Source of the DNA: Eubacterium sp. UBA3782
GTDB lineage: Bacteria > Bacillota > Clostridia > Lachnospirales > Lachnospiraceae
Assembly: GCA_002368795.1 (NCBI GenBank)
Contig: DFFG01000047.1
Span: 90,773-140,376 of the forward strand
DNA length: 49,604 nucleotides
Direction of reading: 5' to 3'
The stretch's first letter is position 1. Every line of letters starts with the position of its first letter. Positions 1 through 9,621 of this stretch are shown here, piece by piece. A program made the position numbers and the translations under genes. Below the pieces are notes generated by a model. It was not told the DNA's origin. It saw nothing but the letters and a program-made list of their open reading frames with translations, and searched no databases.

Positions 1-96
1 CCGCCTATAGAGGCGGGGGACACCCCGAGTGAGTTGTAATCGGAACTTCATATATAACCCTGCGTGCACAGGGCTCTTTGTAAAATACAGTACGGG

Positions 97-147
97 TATC
101 CTTATAAAAAATAGATATCCTTATAAAATGCACGTATCCTTATAAAA
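97..147. repeat. Three 13-bp direct repeats at 19-bp period
   Basis: The 13-mer TATCCTTATAAAA occurs without mismatch at 97-109, 116-128 and 135-147, so each copy starts exactly 19 bp after the previous one. The copies lie about 240 bp upstream of the first gene. Each contains a TATAAA core that could act as a -10 element, and the set could equally be an iterated binding site. The rest of 1-386 holds a short hairpin (CCCTG 58-62 with CAGGG 69-73) and no convincing gene. Confidence 0.85.
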
Positions 148-386
148 CCCGTGACAGTTGCAGTAAACCGGAAAATGAGATATACTGATTTGGCATGCAT
201 TCATTCAAACAACTTACATCGACAGGCACAAGACATTCCATTGTCTAAATACAGGAGGGCTTTGCTGCATTCTGTTGCCTTGCCAGCCCCACCCTGTTTT
301 TTGACAACCGCGTCTTGCGTTATACATCAGGCAGATTCATCTTTGAGCAACACAAGCAGTACCAATTCAGGACCAGGAGGCAGAGC

Positions 387-1895
387 ATGACAATTATAGA
401 TTATTTGGAGGCATCCGCAGCGCGGAGACCTGAAAAGGCCGCTTTTGTGGATGCAGATCATTCCGTCAGCTATCGGGAATTGAAGGAGACCGCCGGGCGG
501 ATCGCCACAGCGCTGATTCAGAGGAAAATCGGCCCGAATGCGCCGATAGCTGTGATTATCGACCGCAGCATCGAAAGCATCTGCGCATTCATGGGCATCG
601 CCATGAGCCGGAACTTCTATGTTCCCATTGACATTACCCAACCGGTTCAGCGGATCAGTACCATTCTGGGAAAGATGCAGCCGGAGCTTCTAATCTATAC
701 AGGAAGTCTCTCAGATGACCTGAAGCAGGCGGTAACGATCCCGGTGGCAGAATATATGGAACTGACTGCAGCAGAGGCAGATCCGGAACTGATTTCACAG
801 ATCCGGAAGGGCTGTATGGATACGGATCCCCTCTATGCCATCTGTACTTCCGGGTCCACAGGAACGCCCAAGGGGGTTTTGATCTCACATCGGTCCGTTA
901 TGGATTTCATTCCTGTTTTCGTGCGGACCTTCCACCTGAGTGAAGAGGATATCTTCGGCAATCAAGCCCCGTTTGATTTTGATGTATCTGTAAAGGATAT
1001 CTATTCCTCCCTCTATCTGGGGGCTACAGTACAGATCATTCCGAGGGTCTGTTTCTCCATGCCTAAAAAGCTGGTGGAGCTGCTGGATGAGAAGCAGGTC
1101 ACTGTCATCATATGGGCGGTATCTGCTCTTTGCATTGCCGCAGGCCTCAATGCCTTCAAGCATCGTGTACCCGGTGCGCTGAAAAAGATCATGTTCTCGG
1201 GCGAGGTCATGCCCATCAAGATGCTGAATATTTGGCGCAGGTACTTCCCTGATGCCATGTTTGTCAATCTTTACGGCCCTACGGAGATTACCTGCAACTG
1301 CATGTACTACGTGATCGACCGGGAATTTGGGAATACAGACAAGCTGCCCCTTGGCGTGCCCTTTGAAAACGAGGGGGTATATGTACTCAATGAAAATGAT
1401 CAGCCAGTCAGCGTCGGAGAGACTGGCGAGATCTGCGTGACCGGGACCAGTGTGGGGCTGGGCTATTACCGGGATCCGGAAAAAACAGCCGCAGCCTTTG
1501 TACAGAATCCCCTGAACAGCGCTTACCCGGAGATCATGTACCGAACCGGAGATCTGGCTGAACTGGCAGAGGATGGAAATTATTATTTTGCCGCCCGCAA
1601 GGATTTCCAGATCAAGCACATGGGCCATCGGATCGAGCTGGAGGAGATCGAGACCTATATGAATGCCACGGAGGGGGTCCTCAGGGCAAGTTGCCTCTTC
1701 GATACCAACCGCAACAAGATCGTTGCCTGCTACATGGGAGAGGCAGACAAAAACTCGATTGTGCTCAGCTTGAAGAAGGATCTGCCTAAATATATGATCC
1801 CCAATATCTTTATTCGTATGGAGGCGCTTCCCATCAGCAAAAACGGGAAGATCGACCGGCAGAAGCTGAAACGCATGTATGAGGAGATGGGATGA
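387..1895 (+). CDS. Amino acid adenylation enzyme, DltA-like (AMP-binding ligase)
   Basis: This 502-residue protein belongs to the ANL adenylate-forming superfamily and has the length of D-alanine--carrier protein ligase (DltA, about 500 aa). It should activate an amino acid with ATP and load it on a phosphopantetheine carrier protein in the cytoplasm. Visible motifs are the P-loop-like TSGSTGTPKGV (about 155-165), the A4 region FDFDVSVKD whose Asp usually holds the alpha-amino group, YGPTE, YRTGDLAE, and the C-terminal SKNGKIDR with the catalytic Lys. The ATG at 387 is chosen because AGGAGG (375-380) precedes it by six bases; an upstream ATG at 315 lacks such a site. A GNAT gene starts 4 bp after the stop and a carrier-protein gene follows. 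No DltB or DltD is present, so teichoic acid D-alanylation is not assured. The substrate is unknown. Confidence 0.85.
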   Translation: MTIIDYLEASAARRPEKAAFVDADHSVSYRELKETAGRIATALIQRKIGPNAPIAVIIDRSIESICAFMGIAMSRNFYVPIDITQPVQRISTILGKMQPELLIYTGSLSDDLKQAVTIPVAEYMELTAAEADPELISQIRKGCMDTDPLYAICTSGSTGTPKGVLISHRSVMDFIPVFVRTFHLSEEDIFGNQAPFDFDVSVKDIYSSLYLGATVQIIPRVCFSMPKKLVELLDEKQVTVIIWAVSALCIAAGLNAFKHRVPGALKKIMFSGEVMPIKMLNIWRRYFPDAMFVNLYGPTEITCNCMYYVIDREFGNTDKLPLGVPFENEGVYVLNENDQPVSVGETGEICVTGTSVGLGYYRDPEKTAAAFVQNPLNSAYPEIMYRTGDLAELAEDGNYYFAARKDFQIKHMGHRIELEEIETYMNATEGVLRASCLFDTNRNKIVACYMGEADKNSIVLSLKKDLPKYMIPNIFIRMEALPISKNGKIDRQKLKRMYEEMG

Positions 1896-1899
1896 TATC

Positions 1900-2712
1900 A
1901 TGGAACCAGTCACAGATCTGGGACAGTATAAAGCGCTGATAAAGGAAAAGAAGGGTCAGTTTCTCCGGATTCTTACCAACAATATGCAGCTGGCCGGGGC
2001 GATGACTCCCTATATTGCAGAGGGAAGGCTCTTTTACGAGGATTTCCCCCAGGGGCTTGCCTTTTATCTGGATGAAGGGCAGTGGTATGAACTGACTTAT
2101 TACTGGGATCCGGAAGGAATGCCTGGCTCCTTCCGGCAGGAAAAACCAGTCATTGCAGGAGAGATGATTCGGAATGGTTCAGAGGAAAGCGCAGAAAGCT
2201 TTCTCGGACAGAACGGCTTCCGGAGATACCGGACAAATCTGCAGGTGGAGCGTGTCCTTAACGATACAGATGTAAATGCAGTTTATGCAGAAAGAAAAGC
2301 AGCAGACCAGGGGTTTACCTGGCGCTTCTGTGAGGACGATGCCCTTTTTGAGGATGTACTGAATCTTTGGGACGGATATCTGGAACTGGGAGATGTGCCT
2401 CTGGATCATCGGCTAAGACATCCGGAGGACCGCATCCTCTGCATATTTGAAGGGGAGCGGCTTGCCGCAGTGAACTGGTGGAGAAACACCAGGAGCGGAA
2501 GCGAGGGGCGGCATACAGTAACGCATCGGAATTATCAGCACAGAGGCCTTGCCTATGCTATGCTGGGACTGTGGTGCCGGTATGCAGCAGAGGCAGGAGC
2601 CAGAAAGGCTTTTACCTGGATCAATGAAACCAACCTTCCATCCCTCGGACTTTACTCGAAGGCTGGCTTTAAGGAAAACGGCAGAAAAAGCATACAGTAC
2701 ATACTGGATTGA
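1900..2712 (+). CDS. GNAT-family acyltransferase
   Basis: This 270-residue protein has a C-terminal Gcn5-related N-acyltransferase fold. The acyl-CoA-binding motif A is seen as HRNYQHRGLAYAML, followed by the NLPSLGLYSKAGF segment typical of motif B. The N-terminal half (about 1-130) is not recognised and may be a second, degenerate GNAT-like lobe. The start at 1900 lies four bases after the adenylation enzyme stop, with GGAG in the end of that gene; an in-frame ATG at 1879 would overlap it by 17 bases. Tight spacing indicates translational coupling. By context it might transfer an acyl or aminoacyl group from the carrier protein, but this is inference; a CoA-dependent acetyltransferase acting on a small molecule is equally possible. 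Confidence 0.75.
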   Translation: MEPVTDLGQYKALIKEKKGQFLRILTNNMQLAGAMTPYIAEGRLFYEDFPQGLAFYLDEGQWYELTYYWDPEGMPGSFRQEKPVIAGEMIRNGSEESAESFLGQNGFRRYRTNLQVERVLNDTDVNAVYAERKAADQGFTWRFCEDDALFEDVLNLWDGYLELGDVPLDHRLRHPEDRILCIFEGERLAAVNWWRNTRSGSEGRHTVTHRNYQHRGLAYAMLGLWCRYAAEAGARKAFTWINETNLPSLGLYSKAGFKENGRKSIQYILD

Positions 2713-2761
2713 TCGTTCAGGAAAAGATCAGAGGTATCAAACCAGAAGGAGAATAGACAAC

Positions 2762-3018
2762 ATGGAAAAATCCTGGAGATCCTTCAGAAAATACGAAGCG
2801 ATGTTGATTTCACAGAGCAGAAGCAGCTGATCAGCAGCAGAGTTCTTGACTCCTATGACATATATCTCCTGGTCTGCGCATTGGATGAGGCATTCGGTAT
2901 CGAAATCGACATTAACGACATGGAACCGGAGAATTTCGATTCTGTCTCCGCGATAGCGAGGCTTGTTGACAGACACGTCCATGCCGGTGCTGACGAAGCT
3001 GGGCCCGGCTGCAGGTGA
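2762..3018 (+). pseudogene. Acyl/peptidyl carrier protein (DltC-like), 1-nt frameshift near start
   Basis: The ATG at 2762 follows AAGGAG at good spacing, but its frame closes after 22 codons. The next frame, open to TGA at 3016-3018, encodes a carrier protein: it contains VLDSYDIYLLVCALDEAF, where the Ser would carry phosphopantetheine, then FGIEIDIND and ENFDSVSAIARLV, as in DltC and related small carrier proteins. No start codon exists in that frame after the upstream stop at 2710. One more A in the run 2766-2770 would give a clean 85-residue protein starting MEKILEILQKIRSD. It therefore appears to have lost one A, through mutation, slippage or sequencing error. It would be the partner of the adenylation enzyme. 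The exact shift site and true status are uncertain. Confidence 0.75.
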
Positions 3019-3117
3019 TGAGTACCTGAAAAAAGATTGGAGAAAGCCGATAAGAAACAGGAGCAAAGCAGGAAATCATCAGAAAAAGCCAAGACGATTA
3101 TGGCGGCAAAAATAAAA

Positions 3118-3160
3118 AGAGGAGCAGTTCTGAAAAATTTCGGGAACTGTTCCTCTTTTT
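3118..3160. terminator. Bidirectional rho-independent terminator
   Basis: The stem AGAGGAGCAGTTC (3118-3130) pairs with GAACTGTTCCTCT (3144-3156) with one mismatch. A T-run follows on the plus strand and an A-run precedes it, so it can end both the plus-strand cluster and the minus-strand gene that stops at 3223. Confidence 0.85.
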
Positions 3161-3222
3161 TTATCTTCTCACAAGAAAAGCAGAAGGATTAGTATTTTCT
3201 GATCCTTTGTCCGTAAGAAGAA

Positions 3223-4170
3223 TTACTGCACTACGGTGTAGATATAGCCGTAGGCGTAATTGGTGACCGGGCTGTTGGTTCCGCTGCGTACTGCGCGGAC
3301 TTTGAAGTAGTAATTCTTATACTTCACCAGAGACTTGCCCAGAACCTTGGAGACGATATAGTTAGATTTGCTGGAGCTGACCGTTGCGATCTTTCTGTAG
3401 CCGCTTCCGCTGCTGGTGGAACCATAAATAATGTAGCTGGTTGCTCCGGAAACTTTTCTCCATTTCACATTTATCCGGTTGTTGCTGGCAAGGGCCAGAT
3501 TGTACAGCTTGGGCTGGGGAACAATCAGTTTCTTGTTGGACCAAACGCCATAGCGGCGGGCACCGTTAATGGTGATGTAGCCGCGAACATAGAGATTATA
3601 GCAGCGGTTCGTAGATACATTAGCCTTGAAACCGGTCGTGGTTGTAGTGCCGGTCTTGATTGTTGTACCACTGAGATTGGTGAGCTTCCACTGGACGCCT
3701 TCAACGCCGGCGTAGGTTGTACTGGTACTGTAGGGAACGATGCTGCTCCGGAAGGTAAGACCGGTGCCGTCGTTGTCACAATCCACAAGCTTATAGCTGT
3801 TGATCTTGCCTGGAATTGTATGCATCGCACGGAATTTCGGGTCTTCATTGATCAGAGTGCCATATCTGTCATAAGCCTCAACATTTACATAGTAGGTCTT
3901 TGCCAGAGTCAGGCCGGTGATCTGATAGGAAGTGCCATAGATGTAATTGATGCCCTGTGCATCTGACTGTGTCTTCCCTTTCATATAGTAGAGCAGACGG
4001 TAATGGTCGGCTCCGGATACATAATTCCAGGATACATTAATGGTTGTCTGGTTTGCTTTTGTCTGTGTTGCTGTCATGGTTTGCGAAGCTGCATTTACAG
4101 CCAATGCAGACCCAAACATCAGGACAAACATAGTTGCAAGCAAGACAAGGTATTTCTTTGCGCGTGACAT
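3223..4170 (-). CDS. Small secreted protein with three Fn3-like domains
   Basis: This 315-residue exported protein has a clear signal peptide (MSRAKKYLVLLA, a hydrophobic core, then cleavage near AVNAAS at about 28). Three fibronectin-III-like beta-sandwich units follow at about 30-122, 125-220 and 222-315, with the usual TINVSWNYVSGADHYRLLYY and INVKWRKVSGATSYIIY strands. No catalytic motif, membrane anchor or LPXTG was seen. The start is supported by AAAGGAG eight bases upstream. A paralog with very similar sequence lies directly upstream on the same strand. A surface or extracellular-matrix role is inferred from the composition only. Confidence 0.85.
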   Translation of the reverse strand: MSRAKKYLVLLATMFVLMFGSALAVNAASQTMTATQTKANQTTINVSWNYVSGADHYRLLYYMKGKTQSDAQGINYIYGTSYQITGLTLAKTYYVNVEAYDRYGTLINEDPKFRAMHTIPGKINSYKLVDCDNDGTGLTFRSSIVPYSTSTTYAGVEGVQWKLTNLSGTTIKTGTTTTTGFKANVSTNRCYNLYVRGYITINGARRYGVWSNKKLIVPQPKLYNLALASNNRINVKWRKVSGATSYIIYGSTSSGSGYRKIATVSSSKSNYIVSKVLGKSLVKYKNYYFKVRAVRSGTNSPVTNYAYGYIYTVVQ

Positions 4171-4399
4171 AAGAATCTCCTTTCGTATGAATAAATTGGT
4201 TTATTTTTATTCAATATATCATCTGAAAGGATCCCTACACAAGTGAGTAGGCAAGAAATTTAAACAAATGTAATAAAACCCTTGAAAAATAAGGAGTTAA
4301 TCTCAATTTTGACTCTGCTGAAAAAGTGTATGTCAGAGCGCCAGAAATTAATTTGATAGTAATAGTGCATATAAAGCTGAATAAATATGCACATCGGTC

Positions 4400-4449
4400 A
4401 AAAAACGAGCCTTCCATTCGCACCGTGGTAAAATGCGCAGGGAAGGCTC
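4400..4449 (-). terminator. Rho-independent terminator, minus strand
   Basis: GAGCCTTCC (4407-4415) pairs perfectly with GGAAGGCTC (4441-4449). On the minus strand the stem is followed by a T-run (A-run before 4406 on plus). It lies just downstream of the gene ending at 4514. The rest of 4171-4399 is AT-rich leader of the gene starting at 4170, with nothing else recognised. Confidence 0.8.
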
Positions 4450-4513
4450 TTTGAACATGAGTCGGACAGCTGGAATGGTCCTGCCGGACTGCTGCCTTAC
4501 AGGTCCGAATAGA

Positions 4514-5469
4514 TCAATTGTAAGTCAGATAGATACGGCCATATCTTATGTTTGTCACAGGGCTGTTTGCACTTCCTCTTACAGCCCGGACTTTATAGTA
4601 ATAGTTTTTGTTCAGGACAAGCTTTTTCCCGAGAACTTTAGATACCGTGTAACTGGATTTGCTCGAAGATACTGAGGCGATCTTCTTATAGCCGCTTGAC
4701 TGGCTCGTAGAGCCGTAGATGATATAGCTGGTCGCTCCGCTGACCTTTCGCCATTTGACATTGATCCGGTTGCCGCTTGCAAGGGTCAGATCGTACATTT
4801 TCGGCTGGGGCACGATCAGCTTCCTGTTGGACCATACGCCATAGCGGCGGCTGCCATTAATGTTCAGATATCCCCGGACATAGAGATAATAGCAGCGGTT
4901 TGAGGCTGCGTTGGCTTTAAAGCTGGTAGTGGTTGAGCCTATCGTACCGGTCTTGATAGTGGTGCCACTGAGATTCGTAAGCTTCCACTGGATTCCTGTC
5001 AACACGCCATAGTAGGTCGAACTCGTCGCGTAAGGTACATTTTTACTCTGGAAGGTGAGACCAGTGCCGTCCATATCACAAGTCACAAGATTGTAGCTGT
5101 TGATCTTTCCGGGAATCGTGTACATGACACGGTCATAATAATCATAGGCGATATGGTTATTGTTGTAATCATATGCCCGTACATTAACATAGTAGGTCTT
5201 GGCAAGAGTCAGACCGGAAATCGTAGCTGTCGTTCCATAGATCGGACTTGTTTCCTTGCCGTAGGTGTAACTTTCATCTGCGCGGTAGTAGAACAGACGA
5301 TAATAACTGGCACCGGAAACGGAACCCCATGATACGGTAATCGTTGTCTGGTTCGCCTTTGTCTGAGTTGCGACCATGTTTGAAGAAGCCGCGTTTACCG
5401 CAATCGAAGATCCAAACAGCAGAACGAACATGGCCGCCAGAAGGACCAGATATTTTCTGCGTGTGACAT
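4514..5469 (-). pseudogene. Paralog of the secreted Fn3-like protein, frameshifted in the signal peptide
   Basis: From an ATG at 5431 down to 4514 an intact frame encodes 305 residues closely matching the neighbouring three-domain Fn3 protein. That start leaves only MFVLLFGSSIAVNAAS, with no basic n-region and no ribosome binding site. The expected start, ATG at 5467-5469, has AAAGGAG correctly placed and begins MSHA, but it is one base out of frame with the rest. Adding one A to the A-run at 5453-5456 (minus strand) restores a full signal peptide, MSHAEKYLVLLAAM, matching the paralog. The gene therefore looks inactivated or off-phase by a 1-nt loss; a sequencing error is the main alternative. 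Confidence 0.8.
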
Positions 5470-5754
5470 GAAGAATCTCCTTTCCTATAAGTATAAATAT
5501 ATCTGCTGAAATTATATTGTATAAATGACATAAGAATAGAATATTACGAATAAATTAAATGATTGATCAATAGCAATAGAAGTATGTCAAGATGATATCC
5601 TCAGCAGCCGATACCATGAAAAAGAATTAAACATCTGCACCGGGGAAGAAACTATCTGCTTTTGTCTATCAGAAATATCCGGAAGAATTTCTTTTTGGAA
5701 AAAATATAGTCGAAATGTACTTTTTGTATGTTTTTCATCTTGAAAGGTATCATT

Positions 5755-5783
5755 TTGAGAAATATACTGATAAAGCATGTAAT
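5755..5783 (+). promoter_or_regulatory. Sigma-A-type promoter
   Basis: TTGAGA (5755-5760) and TGTAAT (5778-5783) are separated by 17 bp, each one mismatch from consensus. Transcription would begin near 5790, about 85 bases before the start at 5876. It sits in the 400-bp AT-rich divergent region 5470-5875, where no other gene was recognised. Confidence 0.6.
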
Positions 5784-5875
5784 GGCGCCTGGATATAACT
5801 GCAAGGCGAGAAAGGATCTGAATTAAGATGAGTGTATCCGGGCAAAGACAGACAACAGAAAGGAGATGCAGCAAC

Positions 5876-8800
5876 ATGCGAAAAAGGAAACAGATGCTGG
5901 CAGTTCTGCTGAGTGCGGTCATGCTGACCAGTATGCTTCCATCTGCGGCATTTGCAGGCGAGGTGGAAACGGCAGCGGAGGAGCCGGTTGCAGAAATGTC
6001 CTTAGAAGCGCAGTCGGAGGAACCGGTTGCGGAAACGTCCTTAGAAACGAAAGCGGAAGAACCGATTGCAGAAACGATCATAGAAACAGCAGCAGAGGAA
6101 ACTCCGGAGAACAACTCAGTCGGACTCGTGACGGGTATCTCTGCTGAGAATGCTGCGGTGGATATTTCTTCAGGGGATGCTCCGGCGGATAATTCTGTAG
6201 AAGGTGTTTCTGATGAACCCGAGAAAGTTCGGCAGACGATAGCTGAAACAGAGACAGTCACACAGGCACCGCAGGAAGAGGCGGCTTCTCGGGCAGATTC
6301 TGTGGAGAAAGAGGTCAGTTCTATTTCCTATACCAGGGCAGAGCCGTATATTGCATGGTTGGGGAGCGACTTTTACGAAGAGGAGGGAGAGTTCTACTGT
6401 GAGACTTACGAGGATGACATCCTTCAGGGGGATGTTCTGACTGTCACCTATTCGGACGGGTCTTCCCAGACCTATACTGCTGACATGTATGAATGGGCGT
6501 TTGTGGGAGCAAAAGATTCAATCTATCTTGATGATGTTTACATCAACATGGAAGACTTCTATGAAAACTGGAAGCCAGGCGGCACGGAAAATTACTATGA
6601 AGTAACCTATGAAGGAGTCAGCTGCAGAGTCGAGATCGAAATAAAAGACGGTTTCGTCGAGTCAATCCAGTATGATCCGGTTTCCCGTTTCCATATTGAA
6701 GAGCGGCCAGGGGACAACTGTTTCTATTTCAAAGAAGGCGATAAACTGACGGTTTCCTATAAAGAAGGGACCAGTGAATATGACCTGCATCCGACAGAAG
6801 GTTTTTATTATACAGCAGGAGATAACTCAGAAGATTATTTTGTGTCAGAGACAGGCGAAAATGTTATTCGGGCTGAGGAGTGGGGAAACAGCTATGGCTG
6901 TATAACTGTATCCAGGGAATATGATTACGAGATTGAAAAATATACCGGAGTATATACCATCTCTTATCAGGGCTGCACAGATACGGTTAACAATATTGAC
7001 TTCTTTGCCAAAAGCATTTCTTTCAGGCAAAGCGAACCGTTTGGGGCGGTCAGCGAAGATCTTAATACGGATGAACAGGGCAGCATGTACTTGGATTCCA
7101 GTCTCTTTGAGGAGGAAGCGTTTCTTCAGCCTGGGGATGTTCTTACTGTAAATTTTGAAAATGCGGAAGGTGTCCAGGAAGCGATCGATTATTCGTATTT
7201 TAAAGACAGCGAGGATTCCTTTGAAAACAGATTTGATCCGGACCAGGCACACAGTAATTCCGCACCGGTCAGTGCACAGTATTTTCAGGTCGTAGAACCC
7301 GACATTGATTTTGAACTCCCGGTCGAGAAAGGTACAGTATTTCATCTTGATGTCTGCCTGAAATATGAAAACGATGATGAGCCTCTCCAGTTTACTACGG
7401 AGGATAAGCCCTTTACGCTGGCAATCCTTACCGATGATTTTACAGAGGCCGATGAGATCGGAGCCATAACAGGGACTGAACTGGATATTACACACGATTA
7501 TGGTATTGAGCTGAGTTTCAATGATTATCCTTCTGGGAATGGATCTTCGGTAAAGAGATTTCTTATAAGGGGAGTTCAGGATGGAGAGACTGTAGATATT
7601 GTACAGGTCAGTCCAAGTAACAAGGATGATAATGGCACATATGATATCTGGATAGACAAAAGGGATTTCCTGATTCTTGTTCCCGGCAGTTACACTGTGA
7701 ACTGGACGGTAGAAGCAGTCAATTCCAGGAATGAGATCATTGGCAGATCTCAGCCTGTTCTCTATAACTACACGATTAAAGAAGTGATTCCTCCGGAGGA
7801 TGCCTTTACATTCAGTGACACTGTTCTAATCAATGGGGTAATTCCCTTCTGGACTGAATTAGAAAATTCTCAGGAGATCCATTATAGTGACGATTATCAG
7901 GATAACCGAACGATCCAGAATTTAGTAGAAACCGGAAAGATAACAAAGGTAACGAGCAGCGATTCATCAGTAATAAAGGTCAGCCCTTATGAATACGGGT
8001 GGCGCGGAGATGCCCTGAAAAAAGGAACAGCTGACATTACTGTTTCCTACACTTTTAACGGGAAGTCCAGAACCCTTAAAAAGACTGTTTCTGTTACTGA
8101 TACAGACATCTATGTTGGAAGCTTCTGGGATGACTGGTATGGAAAGAATACCTTTGCTGCAGGAACGACCCATTCAATTGCACTGAAGGTGTTTCTGCGA
8201 AAGTACAGCGTTGCAGACCAGATGATGAAATTCAATAAAGATATTACGGGTTCGGCTGTTTTTTCAGTTGTGCAGTATGATGCAAAACTGGAAAACAGCG
8301 AGATGCCATGTAAGGATAAAGTACATCTTTCCTTTGACAAGAATCGGTTTGTCTTTACATCGGATCCGGATATAGAAGAAAACTGCTACGTTACGGTCAG
8401 AATAAAAGCAGAAGCGCAGGGATGTGTTGTTTATGAGAATCTGTCTGCTTCTATTGTTCCCGAGATCTGCAGCCTGGTTCCTTCAGAGGGTTTTCTGTTC
8501 CCGATGTCCGGAATGACCAGTAGCCTTGATCTGACAATGGTCAGGATAAAGACAGGTCAGGAAACGGAAATACCTGTCGGTAAACTTGAAGTGTCTTATT
8601 TAGATGAAGGAGAGAAAGAAGCTTCCAGTGATCTTTCTGTTACAGACAGGACAGGAAAAACAATTATAAGCGGAGAAGAGATCACAGCAGACCAGCTGCC
8701 ATTGACACTTAAAGCAGACGGTGATGATTCTGCATTGCATATTAAAGCCTATGATGAGGAAGGCATCCTTCGGGCAGAGCAGACGCTGAGCGCATCTGAT

Positions 8801-9574
8801 TTCTTTCAGAAGTCAAAGATCAGTCTTGCAAAGACTTCGATGATCTATTCCGGCAAAGAGCTGAAGCCTAAGGTAATTATCAAATACGGAAACAAAACGA
8901 TCACCAAAGACTACATCGATATTTCCTACGGAAATAATAAAAATGCAGGTACGGCATGGGTATTGGTAAATTGCTTTGGTACATGTAAGACTCTTACTTT
9001 CAAGATTCTTCCTGCTGCGCCCACGGTAAAAGCCACCACCCAGACTGCAGGAAAGGGGCTGACCGTATCCTGGAACAAAGGAACCGGAGCAGCCGGATAT
9101 TATGTCTATCGCAAGATCGGAAACGGCTCTTACAAGAAGGTCAAGACCATCACCAGCGGATCTACCGTCAGCTGGAACGATACCGCGGCAAAGACCAACG
9201 GATACAAGTATACCTACTATGTCGTCGGCTATAAGAAGGTCGGTTCCACAGTCTACAAGAGCGCGAATTCCAAAGCCAGGACCTATTACTTTGTCACAAA
9301 GCCGTCCATCACCAGCGCGCAAAATACTGCCAGCAAGAAGGTGACGGTAAAGTGGAAGAAGAATGCCAAGGCCAGCGGATATCAGGTCAAATATGTGACC
9401 GGTTCCAAGACCAAGACGATCACTATCAACGAAAACAAGAATATCAGCAAGGTGATCAGCAGTCTGACCAAAGGCAAGACCTACAAGGTCTATGTCCGGA
9501 GCTTCAAGAAGGTCGGAACACTGAAGTATTACAGCGCCTGGAGCGCAGCAAAATCAGTGAAGATCACGAAGTAA
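5876..9574 (+). CDS. Large secreted multi-domain Ig-like/Fn3 surface protein
   Basis: This 1,232-residue protein starts at the ATG at 5876, ten bases after AGGAG; an ATG at 5828 would only add a tail before the signal peptide. Residues 1-28 (MRKRKQMLAVLLSAVMLTSM, cleavage near AFA) direct secretion. A Glu/Ala/Thr-rich low-complexity segment (about 30-150) with repeated EEPVAET units follows. Next come several beta-sandwich modules with the pattern LTVTYSDGSSQTY / LTVSYKEGTSEY, a BIG2-like unit (ITKVTSSDSSVIKV), and an MBG-like unit (IYSGKELKPKVIIKYGNKTI). The C-terminus is a pair of Fn3 domains ending in YYSAWSAAKSVKITK. No enzyme motif or LPXTG is present. It is a tandem paralog of the next gene. 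Adhesin or matrix function is inferred. Confidence 0.85.
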   Translation: MRKRKQMLAVLLSAVMLTSMLPSAAFAGEVETAAEEPVAEMSLEAQSEEPVAETSLETKAEEPIAETIIETAAEETPENNSVGLVTGISAENAAVDISSGDAPADNSVEGVSDEPEKVRQTIAETETVTQAPQEEAASRADSVEKEVSSISYTRAEPYIAWLGSDFYEEEGEFYCETYEDDILQGDVLTVTYSDGSSQTYTADMYEWAFVGAKDSIYLDDVYINMEDFYENWKPGGTENYYEVTYEGVSCRVEIEIKDGFVESIQYDPVSRFHIEERPGDNCFYFKEGDKLTVSYKEGTSEYDLHPTEGFYYTAGDNSEDYFVSETGENVIRAEEWGNSYGCITVSREYDYEIEKYTGVYTISYQGCTDTVNNIDFFAKSISFRQSEPFGAVSEDLNTDEQGSMYLDSSLFEEEAFLQPGDVLTVNFENAEGVQEAIDYSYFKDSEDSFENRFDPDQAHSNSAPVSAQYFQVVEPDIDFELPVEKGTVFHLDVCLKYENDDEPLQFTTEDKPFTLAILTDDFTEADEIGAITGTELDITHDYGIELSFNDYPSGNGSSVKRFLIRGVQDGETVDIVQVSPSNKDDNGTYDIWIDKRDFLILVPGSYTVNWTVEAVNSRNEIIGRSQPVLYNYTIKEVIPPEDAFTFSDTVLINGVIPFWTELENSQEIHYSDDYQDNRTIQNLVETGKITKVTSSDSSVIKVSPYEYGWRGDALKKGTADITVSYTFNGKSRTLKKTVSVTDTDIYVGSFWDDWYGKNTFAAGTTHSIALKVFLRKYSVADQMMKFNKDITGSAVFSVVQYDAKLENSEMPCKDKVHLSFDKNRFVFTSDPDIEENCYVTVRIKAEAQGCVVYENLSASIVPEICSLVPSEGFLFPMSGMTSSLDLTMVRIKTGQETEIPVGKLEVSYLDEGEKEASSDLSVTDRTGKTIISGEEITADQLPLTLKADGDDSALHIKAYDEEGILRAEQTLSASDFFQKSKISLAKTSMIYSGKELKPKVIIKYGNKTITKDYIDISYGNNKNAGTAWVLVNCFGTCKTLTFKILPAAPTVKATTQTAGKGLTVSWNKGTGAAGYYVYRKIGNGSYKKVKTITSGSTVSWNDTAAKTNGYKYTYYVVGYKKVGSTVYKSANSKARTYYFVTKPSITSAQNTASKKVTVKWKKNAKASGYQVKYVTGSKTKTITINENKNISKVISSLTKGKTYKVYVRSFKKVGTLKYYSAWSAAKSVKITK

Positions 9575-9621
9575 GATCCGTCCGGGCAAAAAAAGAGATA
9601 CATTAGTCGCCTGGCAGTATT

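Noticed and set aside
151..390. Short plus-strand open frame of 79 codons before the adenylation gene
   Set aside because: It has no ribosome binding site or recognisable composition and overlaps the start of the real gene.
387..3018. A standard dlt operon for teichoic acid D-alanylation
   Set aside because: DltB and DltD are missing and a GNAT is present instead; the name DltA-like is used for similarity only.
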